Positions 32,316 through 43,688 of a stretch of 64,000 nucleotides of DNA are shown here, piece after piece. Within the stretch, counting starts at the first letter, position 1, and every line of letters begins with the position of its first letter. The notes beneath the pieces were generated by a model. The model was not told the origin of the DNA. It was given only the letters and a program-made list of their open reading frames with translations, and ran no database searches. The position numbers and the translations under genes are program-made. Source of the stretch: Hydractinia symbiolongicarpus (lineage: Eukaryota > Cnidaria > Hydrozoa > Anthoathecata > Hydractiniidae); the NCBI RefSeq assembly GCF_029227915.1, contig NC_079885.1, forward strand, positions 12,971,001 to 13,035,000. The letters are read 5' to 3'.

Positions 32316-32682
32316 TGAGCATGAAGTCTGTGGTACGTGAAATTGTTAAAGAGGAGCTTGAAAATCTAATGTCCTGCTCGTCCCTGACAGCAACTACAAT
32401 AACACCATCAGCCACAAGGTCTTCGCTGTCTTGTGTAGCTAACACAAGTCATGCTAGCAGTAGTGGTAGAACAAGAACCCTACTAACCAATAATTAAATC
32501 ATATGGAGTTGCTGTAAATAGAACAACTGTGATGGAAATTCTGAGAGAATTAGACCCTGTAGGTGTTTCTTCAAGAAAAAGAAAAGATTAAGAAGAAGAA
32601 ATTATTGCATTCCTGGGCCAGATTTTTTGTGGCATCTTTGACGGGCACGACAAACTTAAGCCGTTTGGTTTTAGTATCCATG
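32316..32682 (+). pseudogene. Integrase, N-terminal part (before the insertion)
   Basis: MSMKSVVREIVKEELENL starts a helical N-terminal region with a serine-rich linker. After a stop at 32495 comes YGVAVNRTTVMEILRELDP, a helix-turn-helix-like segment, then YCIPGPDFLWH and the first catalytic-type Asp in DGHDKLKPFGFSIH. One extra T near 32638 shifts the frame. The codon for the next Gly is where the CXC transposon inserted (duplication ATG at 32680-32682). Confidence 0.75.
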
Positions 32683-33192
32683 TAGTGAGGGCTGCTATGT
32701 TCTGATATAAAGCTTCGTGTGCACATGTGTGTTAAAAGTGATTTTTTGATTTAAAGTTGTTCCTTAGGTCCCAAATTACCAAAAAAATATGGGTGGCAAA
32801 ATTTTTTGTCCCATCGGACCAAATTAGATGACGTCATCACTTTTACAGTCAGCAAAAAAATAATTTCACATTTATATGTCATATTATATATCGTTGGAAA
32901 GAGGAGATCGAGTGGATCAAAAAAAATGTAAGAACCATGTCTTCAAAAAGTAACGTTCGAAAGATATTACTATTCAAACTTTGTACAAATTACAGACCGG
33001 TAATTTACTGACCCAGCACAAAAATGACTATAACCTGCTCAATAGCGAAGTTTTTTTGTTGAATTTTAGTATGGTATTGGGTCACCCTAATGTCTTTCTG
33101 TTTGATCAAAATTTTTTGTTCAAATCACTTCAAGGGATAATTTACAGACCAGTAATTTACAGACCAAAGCACGTGTTTAGTTGTTTACTTTC
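32683..33192. repeat. Left terminal inverted repeat of the CXC transposon
   Basis: Pairs along its whole length with 35683-36178. Shared words include GTGCACATGTGTGTTAAAAG, GATGACGTCATC and CAAAGCACGTGTTTAG. The GACGTCATC and CACGTG palindromes are kept in both ends. Confidence 0.9.
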
Positions 33193-33275
33193 TTTCTGGC
33201 AATTTCACAAAGTTAAAAAAATTGCTGAAAATAATGACAAAAAACAACTTCAGCAATGCTTGTACAATGTTTCAT

Positions 33276-35428
33276 TCACTCATCATCACTAGAACTATAT
33301 TCATCTGACTCGGATTCATCGCTTGCGCCACCACTGTTTTGACACGTCGTACATTTACACATGTCAGTGCACAAAAAACCATTTTTACGGCATTTACATC
33401 GGTTGGATATGCAACTTGTTTTGCAATTACAAGAACTTAACTCGATAAGTGCCAACGGTGCAGGAAGTTCATCAGTCATTATGGGGGATAAGTTATCGAC
33501 TTCATCTGTATCCCAACCATAATTGACTGCATTTGGAAGTTGTTGAATGAGGATATGCGAGCTTCGTAAAACCATTGAAATGAAGTGACACCTGAATATT
33601 TTGTACTTCAATGCAGCTAATGTTGGTTGCAACATATCAGCATCACACTGGAATTTGGAGAATAAATGCCAACGGATTGTCGGAAGTTGACATCGAAGTC
33701 ATCCATGGTACAAAGCAATTTATTGACGTTAGAAGCTATCCTGCTACATGTTGAGCCACTCAATTGGTAGTGTTGCTTTCTTTGATCAACATTGACATTT
33801 TGCCGTGGAATTTCAAGATGTTCGATACTCTTTATACCCTTTTGAAAAAGTATTTGACCAGTTCCATGAAATTCATTTTTACCATCTGGAGTGTCATTTT
33901 TGAAATCAGTATTATCAACTGCAAAGTGAATTGGCACTCCTTTTTTGATATTTGGGGGGAACATATATCCCGTCATTTTCTTTCATTTTCTCTGAAACTG
34001 CATTAGCTAATTCTGTTTCAATTTTCACAACATCTTTTTACTCCTAGTCTCTTTATAGATATGAAGACCTAATCCGACCGTGAAGGGTGTTTCACAATTA
34101 TTTCTGAATCCTCCATCACTGGTTCCTATTTTTGGCTTGTGGTTGCTTTGCCTATTTGTTTTCAAACAATTAATAATGACTTGACATATGTTACTAACAC
34201 AGTTGTCGATCGAAGATGCTCTTCTGTTTGAAGTGTCAATGCTTTTTCTTGGACCAATTATCAACCATCTGATGAGTGACTGCAACAACTTTGGTACAAC
34301 AAATCCGTCATAACTGCCATTAAATTGCCATGGTTGTTGTTTGAGAAGTTGTTCACGCACTAGTTTTGCGCACTCGAATATTGTAGCGACATCATTTTTG
34401 AAAGTTCAACTCGATTGCTTTTGATTGCGTCTGGGTTGTACAAATTCTTTCTGATTCTGTTCTTGATGGAGGTCTTGAAAACACTATGTCCTCAATATTT
34501 TCTGTTAACAAGTGCTTTAAATATCGCTTGTAATTGATTTGGTTGCTTTCGGAGTTTCCCATTAAGTTGTTGTATGTATAGTTAACATCGTTCATACTTA
34601 TTACGTTGTCGTGTGATTCCCCCAATAAATGTTTGATTATGTTAATTATTTCAACATCTGCAAGTGCGCGGTCTGTATCTTCCATATTTTGTAACTGTGA
34701 TATGTCTTGATGTAATGCTAAAGCCTCTCTCTGAACCTTCACCCAACATGCTAAATGATATTGGGCATCATTTGCTATAGCATCAGCGTTAGGAATATTG
34801 TTCATACGGATGAAAAATGATTTATTTGCTATAAGCTTCGAGACCTCCAGCATCTTTGTTGCTACCGTCTTAGACATAACTTTATGTATCTTTCCTCCCC
34901 TTTCTTGACAAATAATGCAAAGGTGTTTTTGAAACATAATTCCACTTAAGCGCAATGTTTTTTTTTCATTTTGTTTCACAGATACAACAAATGATGGGCT
35001 AAAACTGTCCGAAGACTCTTTTGGTACTGGCCGTTTCTTTAACCTGTCTATCTCTGTTTTATTTGTGGCCATTTTGTAACAATCAGAATGGTATGAAGAC
35101 TTTCCTTCAACAAGCTGTACAATATCATATGACTTCAGTTTTTCCCAACAATCTAGATACTTCGAATCACCACAACTAACTCTTTCCTCCAGACATGATA
35201 ATAACTTTTTCAAATACTGCTCTTTTGGGTTGCCAACATTCTAAACAAAATACGACATCTTGGTCAAAGTATCAAACAAAAATCTTTCTCTCAAAACTCT
35301 CAGAACTCAGAACAGGAATGGGAAAAAATGTTTAAGTAAGGCGGTACCTTTTTTGATGTATCTTTTTGACACACTATACATTTCCCAAAATCCAGCACAT
35401 TTATTGTTTTTACACAGTTAACATCCAT
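33276..35428 (-). pseudogene. CXC-domain transposon protein, frameshifted, central nuclease region deleted
   Basis: Exon 1 is 35428-35348 (MDVNCVKTINVLDFGKCIVC, then QKDTSKK) and exon 2 starts at 35240 after a TTTAG acceptor. Exon 2 has a C2HC-like unit (SSYHSDCYKM), CIICQERGGKIH, and YHLACWVKVQ. Later segments in shifted frames are AKLVREQLLKQQ, ETPFTVGLGLHIYKETRSK, and YMFPPNIKKGVPIHFAVDNT. The C terminus has ALIELSSCNCKTSCISNRCK and CRKNGFLCTDMCKC, a tesmin/TSO1-type CXC zinc motif, then an acidic tail to the stop at 33276. The PIN/FEN-like domain present in the other copy is missing here: sequence jumps near 33690. Proteins of this architecture are common, unannotated, in invertebrate genomes. 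Confidence 0.8.
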
Positions 35429-35682
35429 TTTAATTCGGTCTATTCATTTTATTATTATGCATGTATGTCTATACTATAAACTTCACATTACACTTCACTA
35501 ACACTTCGAAATTAAACAGTCTAGCTATGAAATTGAACAATAGAATGTTTTCTAGAAATAGAACATTCGAATTCTATGTCTATGTCTATGAAATCGAACA
35601 ATTATAAAACAAAACTTGTTATTATACTGATACTAATACATACAAAATGTCTAAGTGAAATTCGCTACTTGCTTTTCAAAAC

Positions 35683-36178
35683 TAAAGTAAACAACTAAAC
35701 ACGTGCTTTGGTCTGTAAATTACTGGTCTGTAAATTATCCCTTGAAGTGATTTGAGCAATAAATTTTGATCAAACAGAAAGACATTAGGGTGACCCAATA
35801 CCATACTAAAATTCAACAAAAAAACTTCGCTATTGAGCAGGTTATAGTCATTTTTGTGCTGGGTCAGTAAATTACCGGTCTGTAATTTGTACAAAGTTTG
35901 AATAGTAATATCTTTCGAACGTTACGTTTTGAAGACATGGTTCTTACATTTTTTTTGATCCACTCGATCTCCTCTTTCCAACGATATATAATATGACATA
36001 TAAATGTGAAATTATTTTTTTGCTGACTGTAAAAGTGATGACGTCATCTAATTTGGTCCCATGGGACAAACATTTTTGTCACCCATTTTTTTGGTAGTTG
36101 GTGCTAAGGAACAACTTTAAATCAAAAAATCACTTTTAACACACATGTGCACACGAAATTACATAGTGGCCCTCACTA
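35683..36178. repeat. Right terminal inverted repeat of the CXC transposon
   Basis: Reverse complement of the left repeat with few differences. A third, truncated copy of its inner part is at 50390-50570, marking the second element. Confidence 0.9.
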
Positions 36179-36909
36179 ATGGTTGTATAGACGGTTTCTC
36201 CCGTCGGCTTATTTGGTTAGAAGTTAGTAGAACGAACAAAAAGCCTGAAGTTATTACAAACTTTTTTATAAAATCTATTAAGCAGTTAAATCGTCTTCCA
36301 GCAAGAATAAGGTCTGATGATGGTACTGAAAACTGTATTTTGGAAGCTGTTCAGATTGCACTAAGATCTCAGCATAATGACGAATATGCTGGCACTGGCA
36401 GTTTTATTGTTGGTACATCAACAGCTAATCAAAGAATCGAATCTTTTTGGTCACAACTTTCAAAAGACAGACCAAGTTGGTGGAGGTTATTTTTTAGAGA
36501 ACTTGCAAACATAGGATTTTTAGATGCCGGTGATGCACTCATTGCTGAATGTGTACGCTACTGCTTTATGGATTTGATCAGAAAGGACCTTAATGAATTT
36601 GCGATTCATTGGAATCAACATCTGTTAGCAACAAGCAAAGGTGCTACTGCTCCCCGTGAAAGGCCTGATACATTGTACTTTGTTCCAGAATTATATGGTT
36701 GCGAGTCTTTTAAAAAAACTTTAGATCTTAATGAGCTAGAAGAGTTTAGCGAACTATCTGTACCAGATCACGATAATGAGCCTGAATTTATTGAATTTGC
36801 GGAAACAGTTCTTCCAATGGAGGGTTTCTCCAAACTTAAGCCAGAGACAGCTCATGAAGCTATTGATTATTATATCGCCTTGATTTGTGCAGTAGAAAGA
36901 TATATGTAA
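36179..36909 (+). pseudogene. Integrase, catalytic core and C terminus (after the insertion)
   Basis: Starts GCIDGFSRRLIWLEV, continuing the sequence interrupted at 32682. Catalytic-type residues: Asp in RIRSDDGTEN and Glu in ANQRIESFWS. WWRLFFRELANIGF and CVRYCFMDLI follow, then the YFVPELYG tail. The frame from 36145 to 36909 is otherwise intact. The same protein family occurs at 43689-44803. Retroviral-type integrase folds (rve) cut and join DNA ends; here it would be the transposase of the 32034-37551 element. Confidence 0.82.
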
Positions 36910-37370
36910 TACAACACCTATAACAATGTAAAATGCTTGGATTTTAGAAATATATATATCTTGTTTTTTGAAAACCACGAGTTCTTTTCCCAACAAACAT
37001 CACAATGTTTATTGCTGTAAAAAAAATATCTTGTTTTTTGAAAACCACGAGTTCTGTTCCTAACAGACATCACAATCAATGTTTATTCCCGGACACTAGA
37101 TAAAAAAAGCTATCTCGTATTACGCTTCTGGAACTGTATAAGAATATAGCTTAAAATTTCGCAAAGTTTTTCCCGCGAAAAATCTAATTTTGTAGAAACG
37201 TTCATATGCCCCCGTAAGAATTTATGCAAACTTTACTGGGTCCAAAATTTCCTATGCGCAGGGCCTGGGGTGTGCCATTTATTCATAAACAATATTTGAA
37301 TAAATTCATATATTAAGGACCAGATTCAGTCTGGGAAATTTTCGAGCTTATGGAAGAAAAGTGTTTTGCA

Positions 37371-37531
37371 CTTGGAAGAGAAGTGTTTCGAACGAAAGAG
37401 AACTTTAGGTATCAAAGTAGAGAAGTTTTTTATACAGAAGAGAAGTGTTTTTATACAGAAGAGAAGTGTTGTTATACAGAAGAGAAGTGTTTTGACTAAG
37501 AAGAGAAGTGTTTTTATTGAGAAGAGAAGTG
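37371..37531 (-). repeat. Right subterminal array of AGAAGAGAAGTGTTTT
   Basis: At least six copies, in inverted orientation to the left array, many preceded by ATACAG. More copies than at the left, so the two ends are asymmetric. Confidence 0.82.
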
Positions 37532-37555
37532 AGCCATAGGGGCCATCGTAGAATC

Positions 37556-38616
37556 CGATAGAATTTCTATAAAAGGAAGCAACCTCGGTCCCAGAACACA
37601 AAAATGGAAAATATAGAAAAACAATTATAAGCTTTAATCTAACCTCATGATGAGTAAACATTGTTGGAAATAACATTTTCCAGGATTACTTTGAAAAACA
37701 GACAACCTTCTTTGCTCCACTTTTCTTTTTTAGTTGATAAACAACTTGTTTCCGTTAGATACGGTATGCACATTAATCCGGGGAATAAAATTAAATCATT
37801 CTATCTATAACGACCAACGGGGCTTTTAAAACAAGAAACAAAACAAATGGAAACATTTAAAAATAAGAATAAAAACTTAGTGTTAATAAAATAAAAAAAT
37901 AAGTTTTATGTTTTAAAATAACGAAAAAAAAAGAATTAAAAGTTTAAATAGTCTCCCCTGATTTGCCCTTTTTTAACTTGGTAAATTTTTGCGTAACGCC
38001 ACGTCGTAAAAACGTGATCCGTACTTTGCGTGTCGTTGGCTCACATGGTTACTCACACAAGCGTATTATTATATAGATATATATATATATTTATTTATTT
38101 ATTTTTTTTTATTTTGCCGTTGAAGAATTTACAGTTTTCCGTAAGAATAAAATACAAATCTTAAGCTATTATATCGTATAATCTAAAGATAGGATTGCAT
38201 ATGCTAAAAATATTTCTAGAGAGGTAAAAAATGGCAGGAGCGAGAAGAAGGCTATAATAGCCTTATCCCAAGCCCCCAACCTATATAAAAGGTTAGCATT
38301 GAAGATGATGAGGAGTTGTGTTATATGTGTCGAACGTTGTAACTGTCGTATGTTCTAAAATAAATATAGATTGTCAGTAGTCAATAGTTTATGTTTTATA
38401 TGGCATGTTTCATCTTTCGTTTCTTAGTATAGCATTTTCAATATTTCATATATTATACTAGCTTTGTTGCCTCACCCATTTATACCAATTATCTCCCATT
38501 TGAGCGCTTAACTCATAGACACCTATAATCTTATCTTTAGTGTATTTTCACCATTTCATCTATGTGCTTAGCGTTTTTCTTTTTGTTTTGCCTATTCCTT
38601 TTCATTTTATTGGATT
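37556..38616. other. Non-coding stretch with microsatellites
   Basis: No gene. (AT)n and (TTTA)n at 38076-38112. GGAAGCAACCTCGGTCCCAG (37577-37596) is one arm of the AACCTCG repeat family. A GAGAAGAAGGCTATAATAGC segment lies near 38243. Confidence 0.5.
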
Positions 38617-39975
38617 TTAGAACATCGACGATTTTATATTAAATTGTATATAATGTAGAGTATTTGATTTTAATTTTAGCAGGACACATTTAAAAAGCAG
38701 AAATTTATTCTGAAATGTATATCCTGGGTAAATATTGATGATAAATAAATAAAATAAATAAATAAATAGTTTATGTTTGAATTCGTTAAGTGATGCATTA
38801 GTTTTCATGTCGTTACCAAGAAGTGTATTCCACAATTTAGGTCCTCTGCTAGTTATAGAGAACTTTGTGATTGTATAATTAATCCTAGGTTGAAAAAAAC
38901 TGTTAATTGAAAATCTGGATGGATATTTATGTTGTATCTTCTGAAACATATTATTAAATACTCTTGGTAACATATTGTTTTCAAGCTTAAACATAAAAAT
39001 AAGAGTTTGATAAATGTTTAGTTGGTATACATTCAGTACACTGATCTTTTTTAATAACTCTCTGGAGTGAGTGTACTTTCAACAATAAAAATAATTCTGA
39101 TTGCATGTTTTTGTTTATTTTGTAATTTTGTCAATTTTGTAGCGTTGGTGCTGCACCACGCAATATTTGCATAATTTAGATAGCAGTGAATGAAAGAAGA
39201 ATATATGTTTTTAAACAATTCTGATCTAGAACAAATTTTGCTTTAAATAGGATGCCAATATTCTTTGCGACCTTTTCTTCTAAAATATTTATACGTTCTG
39301 TCCAAGTAAGATTTTCATCAAGAATAACTCCTAAAAATTTCATGGATTGTGCTCTTTTTATACTTAGATAAATCAGGAAACTTCAATGGCATATCATCTT
39401 TTTTATTTTGCCTGTGAAAAAGTGTGTACTTTGTTTTAGAAATATTTAGGGACAGTCTGTTTGCCTTAAACCATTCTGCCACCTTAGAGAGTTCATTATT
39501 GACTGTGCGAAATAATGTTTTTATATCTTTATGTGCATAAAACAGATTTGTATCATCTGCAAATAAAATTGAATGTAAAATATCCGAAGCTTTGTTTAAA
39601 TCATTTACATATATAAGCAGTAAGAGTGGTCCTAATATGGAACCTTGTGGAACTCCACAGATAATGAGTTTTTCTAGTAGAATTTTGTGATCTACGGTGT
39701 CCAATGCTTTGCTTAGATCTATTAAAATTCCTAGCACGTACTTGTTTTCCTCAAACGCTTTTGATATTTCATTAACAAGTTTAACTATTGCATGATCAGT
39801 AGAATGACCTGCTTGAAAGCCAAATTGATTGTAGTATATAATATTATTAGCAGTTAAAAAAGAGTAAAATCTATTGTACATTATGCGTTCTAGTATTTTT
39901 GAGAAACATGGAAGAACTGATATTGGTCTATAATTAGATACATTAGTCATTTCGCCTGTTTTATATTTGCCAAAA
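38617..39975 (-). pseudogene. CR1-like LINE, 5'-truncated, with internal RT deletion
   Basis: Reads leftwards from about 39975: KYKTGEMTNVSNYRPISVLP, SKILERIMYNR, NQFGFQAGHSTDHAI, GILIDLSKALDTVDHKILLE (catalytic Asp), then directly IICGVPQGSILGPLL and the active site SILFADDTNLFYAH. About 40 residues between motifs A and B are deleted in frame. After a stop at 39318 the tail continues in other frames, ending with RPKLWNTLL-type sequence (38617-38994). A stretch of (AAAT)n is at 38742-38768. Phe instead of Tyr in FADD is normal in CR1/L2-like LINEs. Confidence 0.9.
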
Positions 39976-40159
39976 AAAACCGGACAAGTTGCAAAAAAAT
40001 ACGGACAAAATGCGAACAAGTTGTAAAAAAATGCGGACATAAAACAAACATGTACACTAAATTGCACACAAATTGTAACAAGAAACCGCGGTTCGTTTGA
40101 AATCATTTCAGTCTATGCGTTCCTGCGAAGAATATGTCGATATAGTACCGATCCAGATA

Positions 40160-41715
40160 TTAATAAAAAAAAGAAGTCCAGGGGCTTGAAGATTTCCGCC
40201 ATTTTAAAATTTGAAGTTGATCTTGAAAACGGAGAATTATGGGGTAAATAAATCATTAAGTATTCTCAATTATTATTGTAAAGGGCCTGATACACTTGTA
40301 CAATATCACTGAAATATCACTAATAATATCAATATAATTTCTTGAAATATGTTTAAAATAGAGTTATAATTTCTTATAATTTCTTATAATATAGCTATAA
40401 TATGTATAACTAGTCGTTAGCCCGTGGAAAAATCCACGGGCTCGCCCGTTTCAGCTGAGCTACCATTTTGCGTGACAGACAGACGGACGGACGGACGTAT
40501 ACGGGCATTATAATATACATTTCAACACCTGACATGTGCGTCATAACCTCATAATTTGCTGCATGGCTATAATATTTGAATAAAATCAAACGAGTTTGAT
40601 TTTAATAACATTGTTGGTGATCTGGTTTCGAATGCTTTTTGTTTGTGTGACAATAGATCTAGCGTTGTTGTGGCAACGATGTTAAAAAATCAAATGAAAT
40701 TATAACGATATTTTAACAAATGATAAGTATATTGTAGAAAAATTATAACTGTATCATAGAATATATTTAATGATATTATACAAGTGAATCCTGGCCTTAA
40801 CTAACCTGCAATGTTAAAATACAACTCAATAAATAAAAAATAAAATTCATGAATAATTAATTAGTTCTGCTGAATATAGTTTTAGTCTACGTGCTTGAAA
40901 AATTGACAGAAAGAAATGACGTAACATCAAAGATGACACATTATAAGACGATCTTCATTATGCTACACTGCACGAGCTTTAACTTTCGATAGCATATAAA
41001 CTTTAAAATAAAGTATTGTTCATTGGATAATAAAACAATTTGTTGCATTCAAATTTTACTCTAAATTTCACAAAAAATTAAATTTGAACAAGAAGCCCTG
41101 CGGCTTAAAGATTTCCGTCATTAGCAATAATCTGAAAAAGTACTGAACTTTGAAGAGGACTGAGTAATATGGGGGAACAAAATCATTGTATTATCTAAAA
41201 ATTTTAAATTCAATTTTTGATTATTATTGTAACTGTAAATCACAGCTAACTTAACTTAGATAAACTTCATTTCTCTATAAGAACAATTTAGAAAAAAAAA
41301 ATAATAAACCTGAAAATTGATGAACAATAAAAACAAAATAAGAACAACGGTAAAGCTGAAAATTTATCTATTTTCTCTTTTTCTCTGAAAAATAGCTTGG
41401 AAAATATCTTTAAAGGTGGCAGCAATTTTTTTTCACATAATCATTTTCTTTTATAAAACACTTGTCACGATTTTATAGCTATAAAATTCCTCTTTAAATT
41501 AAAAACCATGAATAATTAATTAATTAGTTCTGTTGAATATAGCTTTAGTCTACGTACTTGCAAAATTGTACAGAGGGAAGTGACGTTAATAACATCAAAG
41601 ATGGCGCATTATAAGATGACCTTTATTATGCTACACTGCACGAGCTTTAACTTTCGATAGCATATAAACTTTAATAAAGTATTGTTCATTGGATAATAAA
41701 ACAATCTGTTGCACT
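40160..41715. repeat. Two tandem copies of a non-coding segment, one with an insertion
   Basis: Copy 1 is about 40170-41058 and copy 2 about 41090-41715. Anchors: GGCTTGAAGATTTCCGCCAT vs GGCTTAAAGATTTCCGTCAT; TGAATAATTAATTAGTTCTG in both; GCTACACTGCACGAGCTTTA in both. Copy 1 is about 260 bp longer, because the CCCGTGG repeat family is inserted at 40406-40640. Confidence 0.82.
40406..40505. repeat. CCCGTGGA/TCCACGGG repeat inserted in tandem copy 1
   Basis: CTAGTCGTTAGCCCGTGG, AAAAATCCACGGGCTCGCCC then a CAGACGGACGGACG run. Absent from copy 2, so it arrived after the duplication or was lost from one copy. Confidence 0.75.
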
Positions 41716-41810
41716 GTTAGGATTCTTATTGGCTTAAAACTCATTTTAGCCTCGTTCTCAGAAAAAAATCTTTAGCCTGGATAAGTTTCGGGCGTCCAGC
41801 CTAGCTGCGC

Positions 41811-41847
41811 TGTCTCTATCTATCTCTCTATCTCTCTATCTCCTCAG
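41811..41847 (+). repeat. (TCTATC)n microsatellite
   Basis: TCTATCTATCTCTCTATCTC and more, pure pyrimidine/AT. Next to a CAGGCGATTTTAAAGATTCC segment. Confidence 0.85.
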
Positions 41848-41849
41848 GC

Positions 41850-42725
41850 GATTTTAAAGATTCCGCCTTCGCTGGCGGAAATCAATAATAACCCGCAATT
41901 CCAGTTGCATTACTTGCATATTGTTGTATTTGAGGAGGGCGGGGATTAAAACTCAAACCAAATTGTTCATTGAACTAATTAGAACATGGTGTGTCAGAAG
42001 AGAAAAAAAAACTAGCCAAGATTAAACAGAGCCTTTGACGTGTTAACCCTATTCAGGCTGGGGTATAGGGGGGAGTGTAGTCCCGGGGAGGGGAATGCCC
42101 TGCCCCCATAACTTCCCTTGTATTAGGTTATAACTTATAAAACTTGGTGGTACGGATGATGTCTGTCACATGACAATTAAAAATCATGCCTCAAATACTG
42201 ACTGCCAGCAATTTTTTGCTGACGTCAGCATTTTTGTGTAGCTTCATGAAAGATTTTTACATTTTAGCTATTTTGGCTTAGTTTAAGACCCTTTGAGGCG
42301 CCAACGTAACAAATATTATTCACATTTGAAAATAAGTCAATTATATATGCACACCTGGTTAGAGACATAGTTCAAAGATTGATTTTATATATTGTTTATT
42401 TAGAAATGCTTACAATCAAATGAGAAAAGCGTATAAAAATTATTGACCAGCAACGCAGGCATCAAAGTATTAGTGAAAAAAAAAAAAGAGGGCGTAAGTG
42501 GGCGTTCCCTAACAATAAAAAAATAATGCCCACAGGCGTCAAAGGGCAGGGCGCAAGTTATTCGAACAACTTTAGACATATAAACCTAAGTGTTACCTTT
42601 CTAAGTCCATTATAATATCCATATACCAAAATTCTAAAAATAATTTAAACAGTGCCTTTGAAAATGGGTGTGGCACACCACCTGCTGTAAATGTTTGGGT
42701 AATACTATTTATGTCTCTAGAGTTA
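41850..42725. other. Non-coding stretch
   Basis: No gene. A G-rich run (GGGGTATAGGGGGGAG, 42060-42075) and a TGACGTCA core (42221-42228, GCTGACGTCAGC) are the only notable words. Confidence 0.4.
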
Positions 42726-42734
42726 TTAACGAAA

Positions 42735-42985
42735 GTATGCCAGGTACGGCAATTTGCCTCTGTGCGTGAGAGCTTATTTCAAAAGAATATGCAGAAAGAA
42801 AGCAAAACCGAATATCAGTTTTGTTGTCGGGAGAGCGCGTGTGAAAAAATAAAATAAAAGGCATAAACTTTTGTTTTTTCATAATCTTCCTACATAAAGT
42901 TAGAACCTTATATGTTAATACAACATTGTTTAGATAAAACACAATAAATTATACGACACACAAATCCTTATATAATTTAGAATCT
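42735..42985. repeat. Left member of direct repeats around the second integrase
   Basis: Shares GCGTGAGAG, TTTCAAAAGA, GTTAATACAACATT and AAAACACAATAA in the same order and direction with 45175-45345. Divergence is considerable. Confidence 0.6.
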
Positions 42986-43253
42986 GAATTCTTGAAAAAC
43001 AGAAGCCTTGATTTCCTAATAAACTCCTTTTATATGAACAGCAAAGCTACAGCAAAGTTGACAGTCATTGCCATTGGATTAGTTTATGGAGATATTATCG
43101 CTTTCAGACAGATATTTCCAACATCGTTTTCCACTACAATATCATCGTACAGGGAAAGAGCAAACGAATTAAAACTTAAAATAACGAAAACTCACACAGG
43201 TAGAAAAGACCAATAACTACTTATAAAAACTATCAAGTTACTTTTGGTATAAA

Positions 43254-43555
43254 ATGTTTGGAAAGGGACGTTACAAATTGAAGCTTAAGAGTTTTACAGA
43301 ATCATTGAAACGCAATGTAACGTACACTAATGCACATGAGGTTGCAAGATAACATTTTCAAATACCATCAGCTACGAAAACTTATCTTGGAAATTATAAA
43401 GAAAATCACTTATCAGATACCTTTGAAAGTGTAGAAGTATACTCAAAACAATTTAAAGAAAAAAAGCGACCTATGTCAATGTACTTGTATTATCCTAAAC
43501 CATATTCAAAACTGATGCTGGATCAATCAGTAGCTGGATCAAATAGTAGCTGAAT
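43254..43555 (+). pseudogene. Unidentified short ORF, one stop
   Basis: MFGKGRYKLKLKSFTESLKR from ATG 43254, stop after 32 codons (43350), then open in the same frame through KPYSKLMLDQSVAG to 43552. Strongly basic start. No family recognised. It lies beyond the stop of the minus-strand integrase relic, converging on it. Confidence 0.3.
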
Positions 43556-43688
43556 CTGTGCCCTTGTAAGGAAGTATAACTTCTGATGAGACGGATGAGA
43601 AAGAATAGTATTAGACAAATTGATACTGTTTTTGTATACATGACTACTTTTTTGTTTTTAAAAATCTACTACAAATATACAGTCTTTG

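Larger units (their letters stand above)
32683..36178 (-). mobile_element. 3.5-kb DNA transposon with ~500-bp inverted repeats and CXC-protein gene
   Basis: Terminal inverted repeats of about 500 bp (32683-33192 and 35683-36178) begin TAGTGAGGGC. ATG is duplicated at the insertion point (32680-32682, 36179-36181), so removal restores the host integrase codon order. The gene inside runs on the minus strand from 35428. A second copy, with different parts kept, lies at 50390-53240. The superfamily is unclear to me; the TAGTG...CACTA ends are the mirror of CACTA elements, not the same. Confidence 0.85.
32034..37551 (+). mobile_element. DNA transposon with rve/DDE integrase and repetitive ends (IS3EU-like?)
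   Basis: Inverted ends start CTACGATGGCCCCTATGGCT followed by several direct copies of CACTTCTCTTCT; the right end mirrors this (37371-37551). AATC flanks both sides (32030-32033, 37552-37555), a candidate 4-bp duplication. It encodes one integrase-fold protein (32316-36909), split by the CXC transposon. The superfamily name is uncertain: the catalytic motifs suit the eukaryotic IS3-like group, but I cannot confirm this. Confidence 0.75.

Noticed and set aside
33276-33635. Host tesmin/TSO1 gene
   Set aside because: The CXC motif occurs in the transposon's own ORF inside its terminal repeats, with a second copy at 53 kb.
32683-36178. CACTA (EnSpm) superfamily assignment
   Set aside because: CACTA elements begin 5'-CACTA and end TAGTG; here the ends are the reverse, and no CACTA transposase is seen.
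36145-36178. Start of the integrase frame at 36145
   Set aside because: These codons come from the terminal repeat of the inserted transposon; the integrase sequence proper begins at 36179.
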